From Candidatus Brocadiaceae bacterium (GTDB lineage Bacteria > Planctomycetota > Brocadiia > SM23-32), in assembly GCA_003551565.1 (NCBI GenBank), contig PUMZ01000022.1:1-41783 (forward strand): DNA of 41,783 bases, given 5' to 3'. The notes below the pieces were generated by a model, which saw nothing but the letters and a program-made list of their open reading frames with translations, was not told the DNA's origin and did not search any database. Below, one piece after another: positions 41,765 to 41,783 of this stretch; position 1 is the stretch's first letter; each line of letters begins with the position of its first letter. The position numbers were made by a program, and so were the translations under genes.

Positions 41765-41783
41765 ATGAAGCGGGAATTAATAA
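41765..41783 (+). CDS. Start of a truncated gene at the window edge
   Basis: An ATG preceded by AAGGGGGTGG (41751-41760), a good ribosome site, opens a frame reading MKRELI before the window ends. Too short to identify. Confidence 0.35.

Noticed and set aside
41332-41766. 144-codon minus-strand frame across the tRNA
   Set aside because: It contains the antisense translation of tRNA-Val, a common annotation artefact.
1-41783. CRISPR array, transposase or prophage genes
   Set aside because: No regularly spaced repeats, no transposase, integrase or phage structural motif seen in any frame.

Overview
The window reads as a chromosomal piece of a GC-rich, Gram-negative, anaerobically capable bacterium of the PVC superphylum, most likely Kiritimatiellota or Lentisphaerota. 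The gene order polA-coaE-rho, also known from Chlamydia, is the best single clue. Support comes from kdsB (Kdo for LPS), a LolC/E-like permease, a type II secretion operon, an oxygen-sensitive class III ribonucleotide reductase, and a carbohydrate-degrading set (S1 sulfatase, GH123-like and GH78-like proteins, beta-helix exoprotein). The assignment is inference from gene content; no 16S gene is present.

Layout: 1-2050 holds an empty leader, a strong promoter and a URO-D-superfamily methyltransferase-like gene. 2163-7334 is a minus-strand operon nrdR-nrdD-redoxin-nrdG-kdsB, driven by a consensus promoter carrying two NrdR boxes 31 bp apart. 7731-10004 is priA. 10005-19314 looks accessory: a GH123-like/GH78-like pair with overlapping ends, a diacylglycerol-kinase-type lipid kinase, a secreted beta-helix protein and a sulfatase, in a region rich in dispersed repeats. 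19335-24469 carries smpB (TTG start), thpR, a small unknown protein, a candidate small RNA, lipB, pabA/trpG and tilS. 24659-31098 is a type II secretion operon gspC-D-E-F. 31386-35872 has mtnA, an FKBP-type isomerase, tyrA and the permease. 36479-41291 is polA-coaE-rho, followed by tRNA-Val(UAC) and the start of one more gene.

The parts beyond ordinary gene content are mostly non-coding. A dispersed repeat (at least five copies) contains a hairpin with a constant 10-nt loop and a compensatory base-pair change; two near-identical copies bracket the glycoside hydrolase pair. A second repeat of about 80 bp occurs twice, each time at a 3' end between convergent genes. A shared inverted repeat lies 75-120 bp upstream of three accessory genes. 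Two promoter-plus-terminator units without a convincing reading frame are candidate small RNAs or leaders. The class III reductase seems to have Cys where formate-dependent enzymes have Asn and sits beside a CGMC redoxin, suggesting redoxin-driven rather than formate-driven reduction.

All coordinates, motif spacings and alignments were worked out by eye; no database search was run.
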